Both the position numbers and the translations under genes were made by a program. From contig CM052355.1 of the NCBI GenBank assembly GCA_028551475.1, forward strand, positions 11,396,129-11,460,128: a DNA stretch of 64,000 nt, given 5' to 3'. This DNA comes from Casuarina equisetifolia (taxonomy: Eukaryota > Streptophyta > Magnoliopsida > Fagales > Casuarinaceae). The notes below the pieces were generated by a model. It saw only the letters and a program-made list of their open reading frames with translations. It was not told where the DNA came from and ran no database searches. Positions 1-12,739 of this stretch are shown here, piece by piece. The stretch's first letter is position 1. Each line of letters opens with the position of its first letter.

Positions 1-82
1 TAACAAGAATACTACAATAAGAAACCCCTAACTTTTAAATACATAAAAGTAGCATAGTAATATATACAACCATAACATTTAC

Positions 83-1429
83 CTCATTGTAGACTTGATT
101 TATGTCCTTGTGCTTTTTGTCCATTTTCAAAATGTCAAGGAATGTTCTAAAAACATGTTCATTGTTCTGAAAGCACCCCTGTAAGAACAAAATTCATGAT
201 ATAAACTACTAGAAATTATATATGTAGTTAAAATGTAGTTTAAAAAAAAATTTTCACCTTTATCTTCCTAACAAAGCTGATAGCTTCTTGATAACTAGAT
301 TTCTTATTTAGTGGAGGAGCCTCCTCACTGTCAACGATTATCTCACACCCCTTTGGCAAGAAGCTTTTAAACCCTAAAATCAACTTGTTGTGTACTTCAA
401 ATAATTCCTTCACTTTTGCAATGACACCATCAGTGTTGGTTCTGCAAGACACAAAACAATGGCACAAGATACTAGCTTTTAGATGCAAACTACCATTTGA
501 GGAAGAAAACTTCATAGGAGCAATGCATCTACCTTTGAGCTCCAAAATCCCTGAAGATCTCAAGGTACATGTCATATTTTTCCCTCTGATCTTGAAACGT
601 GTCCTTCACCTCCTTGAAATGGGTTAAAGCATCATTTCTTGTGGGTTCCCGCGAGGTACCAGCAAGACCATTGCCTCCGCCCCCTCCCCCTTCTCCTCCA
701 GCTGCGGGGATTTGTGATTGCCCATGGCTTCACATTCAGAAAATAAATACAAACTCAAAAAACATTACGAACAACTATGAGTTACCAGGTCACTAATATC
801 TATATTAAAGTTATTATATACAACCTATTAAGACTATCCACGCGTGTCATCTGTGATGAAAAAAACTTTATGAACTTTGGCTGATGATCGACAAATTTCA
901 ACAGAAAAATTACATTCCCAAAATTTCTCTTTGAAAAATCCATGTTTCCATTGGCCTGAATTAACTTCAAGATTCTCCCACCAAAACTATTCTCCAAACG
1001 ATACCCATAAAGAAAAATTAGAGACCACACGAAATTAACCAATTTGGAGTAAGATTCAAATAATGGTAAAGGAAGCCCGTCTCTCTTACAAAACCAATAA
1101 TTAGTTGATTGAAATCAATCAGACAACAAAACCCAGACGAACTCAGCAAACGTTATAATAAATATTTGAAGCAGAGACGGTGAAGGTAAATTCAGAATAC
1201 GGCACAGCTAACAGCGTAACCAAGTAGTGGTCATATACACTCACCTTCGCACCGAACACTTTCTAGTAAACCTTCCAGGGCAATTCTAGAGATAAACCAG
1301 CGGGCACAAAAACAAAAGGCAAAGTTTGCGGAGAAAGAAGACTTACGAGTCCCCACGCGAAGAACCTAACGGGAGTTTGCATTGAGAAGGGCCAGCGTAA
1401 ACGTCATCTCTTAACCTCTTCATCTCCAT
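83..1429 (-). CDS. SNL: SIN3-like transcriptional co-repressor, N-terminal part (partial, runs off left edge)
   Basis: SIN3 is the scaffold of nuclear histone deacetylase complexes; its paired amphipathic helix (PAH) domains bind repressors. Four exons are visible on the minus strand: 1429-1347, 727-533, 441-258 and 178-83, joined by GT-AG introns with phases that agree (558 nt, 186 codons). The N-terminus carries the basic MKRLRDDVY motif of plant SIN3-like proteins, then a Gly-rich linker (about residues 38-48). PAH1 follows at about 59-130, with [26 protein letters not shown] and [12 protein letters not shown] all readable. Residues 155-186 start the segment after PAH1 ([13 protein letters not shown]). 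The start is the first ATG (1429); a second in-frame ATG at 1423 matches the usual family start. The first intron is long (619 bp). The remainder, including PAH2, PAH3 and the histone deacetylase interaction region, lies beyond position 1. Confidence 0.93.
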
Positions 1430-2897
1430 CTGAAGCACACAAACTTGTCCGCCAAGAAATCAGAAATCAACAGAAAACGAAGAGACCAAGACCAGCCAAA
1501 GGATAAAAAGGCAATCTTCCCAAACTTAAAGGGTGAACAGATCTCCTGGGAAGAGTAGTAGTAGTAACACTAGAGTGTGGTCATCCCACACAAAGAAGAA
1601 AACCAAGAAGAACAGCTATTAACAACAAAAGGGTTGCGAGGAAGTTTAGGTTGAATAGAAAACACTTTTGGCTCCGGTTTTTGATACGTGAGAATTCGTG
1701 TCACAGCGAGAAGGGAGTCCATACCATGTTTCGGAACGACCGAGGATTTGAGTTCGGCCGAGAAAACCAAACGCTTATATTTACAACAGATTATGATTTG
1801 CTCATGTCCCAAGAACCGCCTCTAATTACCTTTCCGTGTTCCACAAAGAAAATTTATTATCATATGCATGGATAAATTTGTGTTTATATTAAGAGAGAAT
1901 AACTCTTAAGAATAGAAATCGTCATAATTGGAATAATTTCAACAAATCAATTATTAAAGTAATACCCCAAACGTAAGATGATTTTCCTAGCTTAAACCAA
2001 TTAGTACTTTTTTTATTGTTAAAAGTTCACTCTTTTTTTTCTTTTTTTTTTTAGCGCACTAGGTCATGACATAATGAGTTGGAAAAGTCTCCTCAAACAG
2101 AAAGAAGAACAAGAATATAAACTTCGTAACTTCATTACTCAATAGATTTTGAAGTTGGAATTCTTGGGTAGGGAAGTATTCTGACCATAAATTAAAGAGT
2201 AGGAAAACAAATGAAAAGAATAGCCGGATACTCCCAATATATCACATGGCAGTCAACGACGACTTATTTCAGGGCCGCATGCATGCAGTGTGGGCAAGTT
2301 AGACGAGTGGGGGCATTGATGAGTCACGTCCCTCCGGCGTCCTCCGGTGGTGGATCGGCGGATCTCCTTAGATCCGCCACAGTAATGAGATTGCGTTGCC
2401 AAATAAATCTCAAGTGGCCCGCTTTTTACGACGGATTCGTAACCTTTTCGGAAACCTGCCCAAATTTTCGTCCCAATAGCGCAAGATCGCAGAGTTTTGC
2501 GGTAGGACATAACGTTCAATTCACTCTTCTCATTCTAATAAATTATTCGCATTTCGGTATCGTCCAATCTGTTAAAGTTTTTTTTAAAAAAATTCAACAA
2601 TTACATATTGTAGATTTTTAGTTTCTTTCTAACTATTGTTATTATGAATTTTTTTTATCAAAATTGTTAAGAATTTAAGACTAGAAGGCTTAAAATTCGA
2701 CAATAAAAATTAACTAAGGAGTAAAAAGAAACTTATTTCATTTAAACAAATCATCATGTGCGTATGCTTCAGGACAGCCTCTCGTTTGAAACTACTTTTG
2801 TTAAATAGAATGCATGTTTTGATTAAATGGCGTTCTCCAGTTTTAATAAAAGCCACTACAAAAGCTCTCGGTTCTTTCAGTAGGATCGGGTGATTTA
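1430..2897. other. Upstream region of the SIN3-like gene; no coding evidence
   Basis: This 1.47-kb stretch lies between the SIN3-like start codon and the tandem array. Its left part should hold the 5' UTR and promoter. A more GC-rich patch at about 2300-2480 contains a perfect short hairpin. Reading frames of 74-136 codons exist here but match no family I recognise, have no splice structure, and overlap on both strands, so I do not call genes. Confidence 0.6.
2357..2378. repeat. Perfect inverted repeat, 9-bp stem and 4-nt loop
   Basis: GGCGGATCT and AGATCCGCC flank the loop CCTT. The palindrome sits in the locally GC-rich patch upstream of the SIN3-like gene. It could be a dyad binding site or chance; no terminator function is expected in a plant nucleus. 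Confidence 0.6.
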
Positions 2898-4292
2898 AGC
2901 CCCATTTTTCTTTGTTTATCATAAACCTACAATTTTATCTCCCAGTTTTTCTACAAGATTAAAATTTAATGCTTACAAAATAATTGTGTTAATTCATACC
3001 AACAACTCTTAATCTCAAGCAAAATTTGTTTTCATTGTACTTCATATGTTAGAAATTCTGATTTAACGTAATGTAGTCATTTTAACATTATGTTTCTAGC
3101 ACCATTTTTTTTGATTTGTCAAAAACCTGCAACTTTATCTCCTAGTTTTTCTACAGGATTAGAGTTTAATGCCTACAAAATAATTATGTTAATTTATACC
3201 AAGAACTCTTAATCTCAAGCAAAATTTGTTTTCATTGTACTACGTATGTTAAAGATCTATTTTAACATAATGTAGTCATTTTAACATTATATTTTTAGTA
3301 CCATTTTTCTTATTTTGTCATAAACCTGCAACTTTATCTCTCAGTTTTTCTACAAGATTAAAGTTTAATGTCTACAAAATAATTACGTTAATTTGTACCA
3401 AGAACTCTTAATCTCAAGCAAAATTTGTTTCCATTGTACATCTTATGTTAGAGATTTGATTTAATGTAATGTAGTCATTTTAACATTACGCTTTTAGCAC
3501 CATTTTTCTTGGTTTGTCATAAACCTACAACTTTATCTCATAGTTTTTCTACAAGATTAAAGTTTAATGCTTACAAAATAATTACGTTAATTTGTACCAA
3601 GAACTCTTAATCTCAAGCAAAATTTGTTTTCATTGTACTTTGTATGTTAGATATCTGATTTAATGTAATGTAGTCATTTTAACATTACGCTTTTAGCACC
3701 ATTTTTCTTGGTTTGTCATAAACCTACAACTTTATCTCATAGTTTTTCTACAAGATTAAAGTTTAATGCCTACAAAATAATTACGTTAATTTATGCTAAA
3801 AACTCTTAATCTAAAATTTTTTTTCATTGTACTTCGTATGTTAGAGATATGATTTAACATAATATAGTCATTTTAACATTATGTTTTTAGCACCAATTTT
3901 CTTGTTTTGTCATAAACTTGCAACTTTATCTTTCAATTTTTCTACAAGATTAAAGTTTAATGCCTAAAAAATAATTGTGTTAATTTATACCAAGAGCTCT
4001 TAATCTCAAGCAAAATTTGTTTTCATTTTACTTCGTATGTTAGAGATCTAGCTTAACATAATGTAGTCATTTTAACATTATGTTTTTAGCACCATTTTTC
4101 TTGGTTTGTCATAAACCTGCAACTTTATCTCCCACTTTTTCTACAAGACTAAAGTTTAATGCCTACAAAATAATTACGTTAATTTATGCTAACAACTCTT
4201 AATCTCAAGCAAAATTTGTTTTCATTGTACTTCGTATGTTAAAGATATAATTTAACTTAATGTACTCATTTTAACATTATGTTTTTAGCACC
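2898..4292. repeat. Tandem array of ~199-bp units, about seven copies
   Basis: A unit beginning at the words cataaacctgcaactttatct recurs at 2920, 3120, 3319, 3518, 3718, 3911 and 4110, giving spacings of 200, 199, 199, 200, 193 and 199. Other landmarks recur in every unit: ctacaagattaaagtttaatg, cttaatctcaagcaaaattt, gtagtcattttaacatta and ttagcaccatttttctt. A partial tail precedes the first unit at about 2898, and the last copy ends near 4290. Units differ by scattered substitutions and a few small indels; the 3718-3910 copy lacks several bases near cttaatct. Units are AT-rich and non-coding. The array lies between divergently transcribed SIN3-like and DRP1 genes. Confidence 0.95.
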
Positions 4293-5610
4293 AAATTCCT
4301 TTTTTTTGGCATTTATTTTCTTTATAATTTTCCTGTTACTTTACTGGAATGCTGTTTAGCTGCACCATTTTTAAGTTTTACTAATTAAATTCATCACTTT
4401 CGGTATTTCGTATTTGTTTGGATCTAGTGCTTTTTTAAAATAAAAATAAAAAATAAAAAAAATTTCTTCTTTATTTTTCCTTTCGAGTTGGCATTTTTTT
4501 ATCATTATCTTTAATTAATTCTATGGCAAGAGAAGTATAAGAAAATCGATTCTTTTCATTGTCTACAATAAATCGAATTAAGATAAAAAAAAAAAAGATT
4601 TTAGCTTGTTTGTGATTGCATTTTTTTCCTTGAAGGGAGAGATATGAATCATTATATTATTGTTCCCGAGACTTCAATGTTCCTTCTTAAGGAAGGACTA
4701 TAATACCAGTTCTATAAATAGTTTTATAATCTGGTTGTCCAAATTACTATTCATTCCATTGAAATTCAGTTGTTTTAATTAAATGTGCAATGCATATTTG
4801 GTTGAGATAAGAATATGTAATTGAGTTTATTTGATATCTGTTATCGGTTTTACCAACCATAATAGGCGGATTCCAAGGTAGACCTCAATATAAATATGAC
4901 TTTCCTTTTTCAATTTTTTGCTATTTGTCACCTATAACGCTAGGAATATAATCAGATCTATCATTAATTATATGATATAAACTTATAAGTATCATTAAAA
5001 AAATTTTAACGAGTCACTTATATTTCGTGGTGTTCAAAATAAAGTTCTTTGAATGCCAAATATGCTCAACATTAGTTCAAAACACCAATAACATACATTA
5101 ACAATTATCAGGAAGATAATACACTTGATAATGCAAAAGAGATTATTAGAAAGACATATTTATTTACTTTAGAAATAACTCTAAGTTTTACCATTAAGTA
5201 AAAGCTTATTTTAAGATGATATATAATTCTTGACCTTTTACTAAAAAAAAAAAAATTCATAACAACTCTCAGCATATTAAGAACAAAGGAATATACCATG
5301 TTTTTTGGAAAATAAAAATAAGAACTTAATTATGGACAAGCAATTAAGAGGAGAAAAAAGTAACACGCAAGTAGAAGAAATAAAAAGTTAATATACATAT
5401 ATGTCTTGTCCTTATTGGTTTTACTTTTTAAAGAGGGGGCAACGTGGCCAGCACTGAAGGCCACCGAACGGCCAAGAAACGAAGATTCAAAGTTCCAACT
5501 AACATTTGGAAAGTTTCCCACCGCCCATCAGCGCTTCCCGGCTCTTTCGCCCACCTTCTTCTCTTTACACATTCAAACGCCTCATCTTTTTTCCAAACAC
5601 GCAGGACAGA

Positions 5611-5613
<3 letters not shown>
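4293..5613. other. AT-rich spacer and DRP1 upstream region
   Basis: No coding sequence, RNA gene or element is recognisable. The stretch is strongly AT-rich up to about 5420 and becomes more GC-rich from about 5435 on, where the 5' UTR of the DRP1 gene is expected. Confidence 0.6.

Positions 5614-5652
<39 letters not shown>
5614..5652. repeat. (CT)n microsatellite in the presumed DRP1 5' UTR
   Basis: An uninterrupted TC/CT dinucleotide run of about 39 nt ends 56 nt before the DRP1 start codon. Pyrimidine dinucleotide tracts are common in plant 5' UTRs, and this one is likely transcribed. Confidence 0.9.
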
Positions 5653-5654
<2 letters not shown>

Positions 5655-5708
5655 CCCAAAACAGTCTTACCGTCCGACCTCGACTGGTCGACTCGGTTGT
5701 CGCTGCCC

Positions 5709-8700
5709 ATGGAGAACCTGATCTCACTGGTAAACAAGCTACAGAGGGCCTGTACTGCCCTTGGCGATTACGGTGAAGAGAGCGCCTTGCCGACTCTCTG
5801 GGACGCATTGCCTGCAATCGCCGTCGTGGGAGGCCAGGTCAAATCTCCTTCGCTTTTCTTTTTTCAATTTCAATCTCGCGTTTGATATATGAATTTCTCA
5901 ATTCTTCTCATTTTATTACCATTTCTTCGGTATTTGATTTTCCTTCTGAGAAGACAAAGATTTGAGACTTTTTCTTTCCGTATCTCAGTATTGATTTGTG
6001 TTTTCTTAATTATCTTAGATTTAGTTGTTTCTTGTTTTGAAATTAATAAGAAATGAACCATTATAACATAAATTTCTAATGGTAATATATGGACTTAATA
6101 AGCATGTGGTTGGAATAATGAATGTCTATGAAGATCGATCAGGGAAATTGTTCTTTCTTGCGTTATCTTTTTAATTTTGGGACGAAATTAAAATTTGGAT
6201 TAACAATCTTCATAATTAACCGTTCGCAGAGCTCTGGGAAGTCTTCTGTGTTGGAGAGTATTGTTGGAAAGGACTTCTTACCTCGTGGAGCCGGTAATTT
6301 ATGTTGTCGATTCTTTTCATAGCTGTACATCGACACATTCAGTTCTTAAATAATTATCACTCTATCTCAATATGGTACTATACAATTTGTATGCAGGAAT
6401 TGTTACTAGACGTCCTCTTGTTTTGCAACTTCACAGAATTGATGAAGGCAGAGAATATGCAGAGTTTATGCACCTCCCGAGAAAGAGATTCACTGATTTT
6501 GGTATCTATTTTGTGGGCAAGCTATTGCATGTTTTGTACTTTATAGCTGCAGTTTGCTAACAAAGCTACTTTTTTTGTGCTAATACTGAGGGCACTCTGT
6601 GCAGCTGCAGTGAGGAGAGAGATTGCGGATGAGACTGATCGAGAGACTGGACAGACCAAGCAGATTTCGAGTGTTCCAATCCATCTCAGTATCTATTCCC
6701 CAAATGGTGAGACAGAAGTGTTGGTCATCTTATTGTTGGTCGTCACAAGCATTGATCTTAACAAAACTCGATGTCATTTAAGGATTTTAAACCAAATGGC
6801 TTGTTAGTGAATTTGAGGGTGCAAAAAGTTCAGTATATTTGTCTTAACGGCAGCTTTTTAGTTGTATGTCCAGTCTATTTGTTGATTTTATACTTGGGTG
6901 AGTTCAGCAATATGTGAGGTATAGTATATCTTGTGTGTCGCACGGCATGTCATATTTTATACTTCAATTAAAGTAAGGTGCAGAGTAATGTGGTCTTTGT
7001 CTTTATTATTGGTTGGTTTTCAAGTCAAATTAAGTTTTTGCTTCGCATGAATTTGTAAAACCAGATTATGAACTATTCTCTGTTAGACACCGAATTTTAT
7101 CAGCAGCCAAATGAGGAATTGCTATGTATCACTAGAACATGATCTTTTTGTAGAAGCTACTTTTATACGTTTTATTCACTGTTTTAATCTTGGCAGTTGT
7201 AAACTTGACGATGATTGATCTTCCTGGACTTACGAAAGTAGCAGTTGGTAAGTTATGCTTTTCTTACATTTTGCTTGTTGGTTCCCTCGCCATATAAAGA
7301 ATGCAGCAATAATTGATCAATAACGAGCTCATTGGGGTATTGTAGATGGTCAACCAGAGAGCGTTGTGCAAGACATTGAGGCCATGGTTCGGTCATACAT
7401 TGAGAAGGTAAATGTTAACCAAGCTTTAAAGATCTCCTGAGCTAGGAACTTTGATCTAGTTATCAAAGAATTATGTTCTCCAAGCTGGCTCGGTATTGTG
7501 GGCAACACTGGCATTTGATAAATAATTTAAATATGAATTCCGGCTTTTTAAGTGAATTCAGGCAATTAGCCTTTGGTAGGTGCCTATGGCATCATGTACC
7601 AGACCTCTACATGCTTGTGCATGCTTTCACATTTCACTTTTTCTTGTTTCTTTGCTGGAATAAAAACTTCCTAGCGAGTATGCTGTTGACTAATAACTAT
7701 TATCATTTTGCAGCCCAACTGTATTATTCTTGCAATTTCTCCAGCCAATCAAGATCTTGCTACATCTGACGCAATCAAGATCTCTCGCGAAGTAGACCCT
7801 AAAGGTAAGATATTGATCAACTTTCTCGAGGCCCTTCTTTCATATCTCTCCTGTGTTTTAAAAGAACATCAAGGACTGAATAAGTAAACATACTCACCGT
7901 TTTCTGTAGTTGAAGTAGTTTTTCGTTTTGAAAAAAATGATATACAGAATTCTAGTTTATCTAGTTACTTCATTTTTCAGGGGAGAGAACATTTGGAGTT
8001 TTAACCAAGATTGATCTTATGGACAAGGGTACTAATGCAGTTGATGTAAGTTCTATTATACTATCTAGAAGCTGTTGCAGATTTATAGTCAATACGTGAT
8101 GCTGATAGCATTTTTGATATGCTAATGAGAATTCCATTACTCTGAAAATTTTGAAGTGAAGGTAAATCTTGTTTTAAGAACTAAGATTGGTACTTTTCAA
8201 TTGAAAGGGATTTGTAAGAACCAGTCTCAACATGGTAGAGATGTACTAGTGAAATTGATGGCTTTTTGGTTTCGAAGAATATTAATTTTCATGTCTTGGA
8301 CTTGTTCTGATGATTTCTTTTCCAGGATTTATTCATTCATAGAAAGTATTCAAATTATATTAAGTTTTTAACTGTAGATCCTAGAAGGAAGATCATACAA
8401 GCTACGATTCCCTTGGATTGGTGTTGTAAATCGCTCTCAAGCCGATATCAATAAAAGTGTTGATATGATTGCTGCACGGCGTAGAGAGCGTGAATACTTC
8501 TCAAGTTGCCCAGAGTATAGGAATCTAGCACACAGGATGGGTTCTGAGCATTTGGGGAAAATGCTTTCAAAGGTACATTTTTCTTTTATCTTTATAAATA
8601 TCATGTTGGCAATATTCAGTTAATATCCTCGATATGGGGACAATGTCGGAGTTGGCTCTAAATATGATCAATTTTGTAGCACTTGGAAACTGTTATCAAA

Positions 8701-11239
8701 TCTCGAATCCCTGGCCTTCAGTCTCTTATCAACAAAACTATTGCTGAACTGGAAGCGGAATTGAGCCGTCTTGGGAAGCCTATTGCTGCTGATGCTGGAG
8801 TAAGCATTTATTTTTCTGTCTTACATGCATATAAGTTAATAACATTAGATTACTGGGTTTGGTATTTCTTTTTTTTTTTTTATTTAGACACATTCAAACT
8901 CAAATACGGGTTGAATTTGGGATCAAGAGGTTCTCCCACCCCAAACCCGTTGTTTCATTTGCACCATCTTGCTCTGTGACTTATCGTGTCACATGAAGCA
9001 TGGGTAATTCGTTTTCTTTCTTGTGTGCAGGGGAAGTTGTACGCGATAATGGAAATTTGTCGTACTTTTGATCAAGTATTTAAAGAACATCTTGATGGCA
9101 CGTATGTGTTACAATATGGTTATATATTGTTTTTTAACATGTTAATTGAAACGTGGTTGGTTGATTTCCTGCCGGTTTCAAACAATGACCAATATGTGCA
9201 GTCGCGCTGGCGGTGATAAAATCTACGGTGTGTTTGATAATCAACTTCCGGCTGCCTTGAAGAGGTTACAATTTGATAGACAACTTTCAATGGACAACGT
9301 GCGAAAGCTTATCACTGAAGCAGATGGATATCAACCTCATCTAATTGCTCCTGAACAAGGATATCGTCGTCTTATTGGGTCTTCCATGGTGACTATTAGG
9401 GGTCCCGCTGAGGCAGCTGTAGATGCGGTATGCATTCACATTTACTACAAGTGTTCGGATCAGCATTTTATTTGATGCAGTGATTTCACATAATATAAAT
9501 TAATTCAATCACTTTGAGCCCTTTTAAAGTAATCTATGAAATTTCTAAGCTTGGGAAAAGTGATGCAGTCTGCTGGTATTTTATACCTGTATACATCAGT
9601 TGTGTTCCATCACCAAGGTTAAATGATACCTACTAAAGGCAATTCTCTCTTTCCTTGGTTTTGATACCATGTTATTTAAACGTATGTATCAAGTTTTCAA
9701 ATGGAAGCGATCATATTCTTGCTGTTTTAATCTAGGGATTTTTTTTTCTCTTTTTTTTTTTTTTCTTTTCTATTGCTGAAACTCAAGATTCTGTGATCAT
9801 CCTCTGAGATGGATGCACAGTTTTGAGTTTCAACAACTTCGGCATTTTGTGCCTCACAACATACGGAAGAAGCCACCAGAGGGAAATTGATAGAAGGCTT
9901 GTCAAATTAGTCCTTTTTATGGATTAGGTTTGAGTTTTATTTACATTATCCACAATCCTTTGGTCTAAGATACTACTGGATTCTTCTATACCAGATCTAT
10001 TACAGATAAATACTGCTAATTAATCTCCTATAACACTAATATCATAATTTCAGGTTCATGGCATACTAAAGGATCTGGCTCACAAGGCTATCGGCGAAAC
10101 TACGGCAAGTCCTTCATATATACTAACTTCTCATTATGTTATGCTCTTGAATCCCTTTTCCCGGGTAATATATATATCCATAAGCTAATTGTGGACCTAA
10201 CTAAAAACTTAGTATAGAAGGACAAAAATTTCACACTAGAAGAATATGATCAGTCAACTTTACGCAGCCAACCATTCAAATGCTTCTTAAACAGTGGTAT
10301 TGGAGAATAACCAGCGATTTTAGAGGGAAATTGGAAATTCCTCGATTCATTTTTCTGGGACATCCAAGTATATGCTTATTTTCTTTGCATGCAGGAATTA
10401 AAGCAGTATCCCACTTTGAGAATGGAAGTTGCAAATGCAGCAGTTGAGTCATTGGAAAGGATGAGGGATGAAAGCAAAAGAGCAACCTTGCAGTTAGTTG
10501 ACATGGAATGTGGATATCTAACCGTTGAGTATTTTCGGAAGCTTCCCCAAGACGTTGAGAAGGGTGGAAATCCAACGCACTCAATTTTTGACAGATATAA
10601 TGATTCATATCTCCGGCGAGTTGGTAAGTAGCTATTGTGAGATTTGCCCCAGATTAGTATTAAATTTTAGGAAGAACAAGTAAATTCCCCTAGTTTGAAG
10701 TACTGGTTAAAACAAGTTCCAATTCCAAACAGTTTCATTGGGTTTACTTGGCATTGATAGTAAGTAAACATAAGTTCCTTTGTAATTCACAAGCAAAATC
10801 TCGCATTTTGAGGGATTGATAGGTTGAACATATGGCATTTTTTTTCTTAATTTATTTGCTCGGAACATACAGGAAGCAATGTCCTGTCCTATGTCAATAT
10901 GGTTTGTGCAAGTTTGAGGAACTCTATTCCGAAGTCCGTTGTCTATTGTCAAGTGCGAGAGGCCAAACGGAGCTTACTCGATTGTTTCTTCGCAGAGTTG
11001 GGTAAAAAGGAGGTGAGGTTTCCAATTCTCCCAGCCCCCTTCCTCCTTTCTGTACTCCTCTTCTGACCTACATTGCTCTTTGAATCTTATTTTTATTTTT
11101 AATTTTGCAGTCAAGACAGTTGGCCAAATTGTTGGATGAGGATCCAGCAGTCATGCAGCGCCGATTGAACCTCTCGAAAAGGCTGGAACTATACAGAAGT
11201 GCCCAGCTAGAAATTGATGCAGTTACCTGGTCCAAGTAG
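5709..11239 (+). CDS. DRP1: Dynamin-related protein 1 (phragmoplastin class; closest to DRP1A/B)
   Basis: DRP1 GTPases act in cell-plate formation and clathrin-mediated endocytosis at the plasma membrane. Sixteen exons: 5709-5837, 6230-6293, 6397-6501, 6605-6706, 7197-7247, 7346-7407, 7714-7804, 7981-8045, 8378-8572, 8680-8799, 9031-9101, 9202-9427, 10054-10104, 10395-10623, 10873-11012, 11111-11239. They sum to 1830 nt (609 residues), the usual DRP1 length. The start [15 protein letters not shown] is family-typical. G1 GGQSSGKSS lies at 41-49, switch-I Thr at 68, G3 DLPG at 141-144, G4 TKID at 210-213 and NRSQ at 241-244. The middle domain follows, and the GTPase effector domain occupies about the last 95 residues. 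PH and proline-rich domains are absent, as in all DRP1. Intron 13 starts with GC instead of GT (10105-10106); all other introns are GT-AG. Nothing suggests inactivation. Confidence 0.97.
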
Positions 11240-11490
11240 AGGAGAGCAGACTATGTTGGACGGGGGTAATGCTTTCCTTTGTGAATACCCATTTTTTCAC
11301 ATCGAAAGGAGGTACGTGGAGCGGCAGCCCCTTCCCAGAGGAGGTACCATTCGTTTTCGTCGCCATTTAACCAATTCTTTATACCTTAGAACGAGGGGGG
11401 AGCGGATAAGCATGTTTTCAGCAGATTCCTTGGCCTGTAAGTTTCTACGTTTAGGGTTTAGGAACCTTAGTTTTACGCATTGTCTGGTTC

Positions 11491-11496
11491 AATAAA
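11491..11496 (+). promoter_or_regulatory. AATAAA polyadenylation signal of the DRP1 gene
   Basis: AATAAA occurs 252 nt after the DRP1 stop codon, a normal plant 3' UTR length. It is the best candidate for 3' end formation; cleavage would follow within about 10-30 nt. Confidence 0.5.
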
Positions 11497-11524
11497 TTCT
11501 TCTTCGGGTGATCATATGCTTTGG

Positions 11525-11669
11525 CGGCGAGGGTCGTCTTGGTTTTAAATCCTTGAAATGACCTCATTCCTAACGAAATAGTTAAGTGGGCAGAAGGCGA
11601 CGAGGGTCGTCTTCGTTTTAAATCCTCGAAATGACATCATTCCTAACTAAGTAGTTAAGTGGACAGAAA
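11525..11669. repeat. Tandem duplication, ~73-bp unit, two copies
   Basis: The words cgagggtcgtctt (11528 and 11601), gaaatgac-tcattcctaac and gttaagtgg-cagaa each occur twice with a 73-bp period. Copies differ by a few substitutions. The duplication lies just downstream of the DRP1 polyadenylation signal. Confidence 0.85.
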
Positions 11670-12357
11670 TACTGCTGCATCAACTAAGATAAATTTCTTA
11701 ATCCTAGTGGTTAATTAATTAATGTTGACTGATGTAACTGAAGACCAATATGTTTTAAGTTTGATCATGAAAACTTATTTATTCTTTAAAAAATTGTTTG
11801 AGGTAATTATTTTTTATGAAAACATTTCTAAACATTTAAAATTCGTCAAATCAAGTTTCAGTTTGGCTCATTTTAATCAGTATCTTTCTTATTCTTTTCA
11901 CTGTAAGAAGTGAAATGTATTCAATGGCCATAGCAAACCGAGTAAGAGTTTGACACATGATTTCTCCATAGAAAAAAATGGACTGCGTAAAAGATTATTA
12001 AAAAAAAAGTATTACAGAAGAAGGGGCCAGATCCCGACTTCGAAACGGCAAGTCGGATTTCAAATGGCCAGATCTGACTGACCATTAAACGTTACTGGAA
12101 CATGGCGACTAGCACTCTCGATGAGATGATTTTCATATCCAACCTTAAAAGAGTAATCTTATAAGGTGGGGTACTTTCACCTATCACATTAACGACACAT
12201 TTCTTCAACATGATGGCCCAAGTCAAAAAACCATCCTATGATATTGCCTACTAAATGGACTCAACTTCCGAAGCTTACAGGGGCACTAAAGTTGGATATG
12301 AAACTTTTTAACATATCTCTCCGGCGTGGACTTTTGTCCTCAAAATATCTGAAGTTA

Positions 12358-12525
12358 GGCCTATGACCTATGTAAAATTGATTGCACATAGGTGAGAAAC
12401 CCAACTTTACGAGGCTTATTAAAAATTCTTATTCCTTTACCCTGTGACCTATGTAATATTGATTGCACATAGGTGAAAAACCCAACTTTATAAAGCTTAT
12501 TAAAAATTCTTACTACTTTAGTGTG
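12358..12525. repeat. Tandem duplication, ~81-bp unit, two copies
   Basis: The words gacctatgtaa, ttgattgcacataggtga and cttattaaaaattctta occur twice with a period of about 81 bp. The surrounding 11670-12740 region is otherwise non-coding and unassigned. Confidence 0.85.
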
Positions 12526-12739
12526 AGACAAAATCTAATATTCTTATACAGTTTAAACTTAGTTTTTTTATCAGCAAAAGACTAGTTTATTTTTAGAATT
12601 AGGTTAGACTATATTGAGAAAGAACCTACTTTGATATCATGTGAAGAAACCTATTATGTATGTAAAGAAGTGTTTATTCTATCATATTTAATATTGAAGC
12701 AAGGTATTTTTATATGTAGTAAAGTATTGGATACAAAAT

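Noticed and set aside
2211-2621. 136-codon plus-strand open frame
   Set aside because: No family match, no splice context, overlapping open frame on the other strand, and composition of a GC-rich promoter patch ending in AT-rich spacer.
2898-4292. CRISPR-like array
   Set aside because: Units are contiguous ~199-bp repeats with no unique spacers, in plant nuclear DNA.
5406-5885. Several overlapping open frames across the (CT)n run, both strands
   Set aside because: They are produced by the microsatellite (Ser-Leu or Arg-Glu repeats) and overlap the true DRP1 first exon in other frames.
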